Part shown: in pieces, positions 36,854 through 37,293 of the stretch
How positions within the stretch are numbered: the first letter of the stretch is position 1
Layout: every line of letters starts with the position of its first letter
NCBI GenBank assembly: GCA_023819035.1
Contig: JAMWCL010000009.1
Span: 1 to 37,293 of the forward strand
Origin: Candidatus Omnitrophota bacterium
GTDB lineage: Bacteria > Omnitrophota > Gorgyraeia > Gygaellales > Profunditerraquicolaceae
Reading direction: 5' to 3'
DNA: 37,293 bases
Position numbers and translations under genes: made by a program
The notes under the pieces: model-generated
What the model was told of the DNA's origin: nothing
Database searches by the model: none
What the model saw: only the letters and a program-made list of their open reading frames with translations

Positions 36854-37293
36854 ATGAAGATACATCCCACCGCTATAGTCTCGCCCAAAGCAGAACTAGC
36901 CCAGGATGTAGAAATAGGTCCATATACAATAGTAGGAGAAAACGTAGTTATTGGCGCAGGAACTAAGATTGGGGCTTTTTGCATAATCGGAGGTAATACC
37001 ACTATTGGTAAAGGATGTGAGATTTTTACAGGTGCGGTTATCGGTAGTAGACCTCAGGATTTAAAATATAAAGGAGAAAAAAGTTTTCTTGAGATAGGGG
37101 ATAACAATATTATCCGCGAGTACAGTACATTTAATCCTGGCACAAAAGAAGGAAGCAAGACCATCGTGGGTAATAATAATCTCTTTATGGCTTATACCCA
37201 TATTGCTCATGATTGTAAAGTAGGCAATGATTGTATTATTGCTAATAATGGTACATTGGCAGGCCATGTTACTGTAGAGGATAAGGCGGTAAT
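36854..37293 (+). CDS. lpxA: Acyl-ACP--UDP-GlcNAc O-acyltransferase, N-terminal part (runs off window)
   Basis: MKIHPTAIVSPKAELAQDVEIGPYTIVGENVVIGAGTKIGAF...GSRPQDLKYKGEKSFLEIGDNNIIREYSTFNPGT...NNLFMAYTHIAHDCKVGNDCIIANNGTLAGHVTVED; open to window end. Confidence 0.95.
   Translation, partial: MKIHPTAIVSPKAELAQDVEIGPYTIVGENVVIGAGTKIGAFCIIGGNTTIGKGCEIFTGAVIGSRPQDLKYKGEKSFLEIGDNNIIREYSTFNPGTKEGSKTIVGNNNLFMAYTHIAHDCKVGNDCIIANNGTLAGHVTVEDKAV

Noticed and set aside
37061-37267. Minus-strand 68-aa ORF at the window end
   Set aside because: Antisense to the hexapeptide repeats of lpxA, which is open to the window edge.
1-37293. Search for CRISPR repeats, IS elements, phage genes, toxin-antitoxin, restriction-modification or biosynthetic clusters
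   Set aside because: No regularly spaced repeats, transposase/integrase motifs, phage structural genes or defence-type genes found; the window is core chromosome.

Overview
The window is a dense, almost entirely plus-strand stretch of bacterial chromosome. It is AT-rich with many ATGA-type overlaps, and its gene content is core housekeeping from a diderm, LPS-type bacterium. My guess at the lineage (Omnitrophota/PVC-like) is inference only. Main blocks in order: aroE (3' end), prepilin peptidase, SAM hydrolase, malQ, ttcA-like and rmuC; a frameshifted laccase-domain (pgeF/yfiH) gene; rhomboid, Sir2, flavodoxin, cutA, ccdA/tlpA; pncB, LUD, TPR and core-MetE; a 2-oxoacid:ferredoxin oxidoreductase operon (G-D-A-B) ending in ferritin-like and ferredoxin genes; a lone minus-strand SurA/PpiD-like gene; hisG flanked by two tiny basic ORFs; TPR and split transketolase; ispE-spoVG-tRNA-Gln-glmU-prs-rplY-pth-rpsF-ssb-rpsR-rplI-dnaB; bamA-skp-lpxD-lpxC/fabZ-lpxA (3' truncated). 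I see no CRISPR array, transposon, prophage or defence island. Best second-look items: a zinc-ribbon segment inserted inside SpoVG; two unlisted short basic ORFs flanking hisG, one apparently leaderless; an SSB lacking the canonical -PF tip; promoters placed so that bamA and possibly rmuC would be leaderless; and one or two homopolymer-associated frameshifts in the laccase-domain gene.
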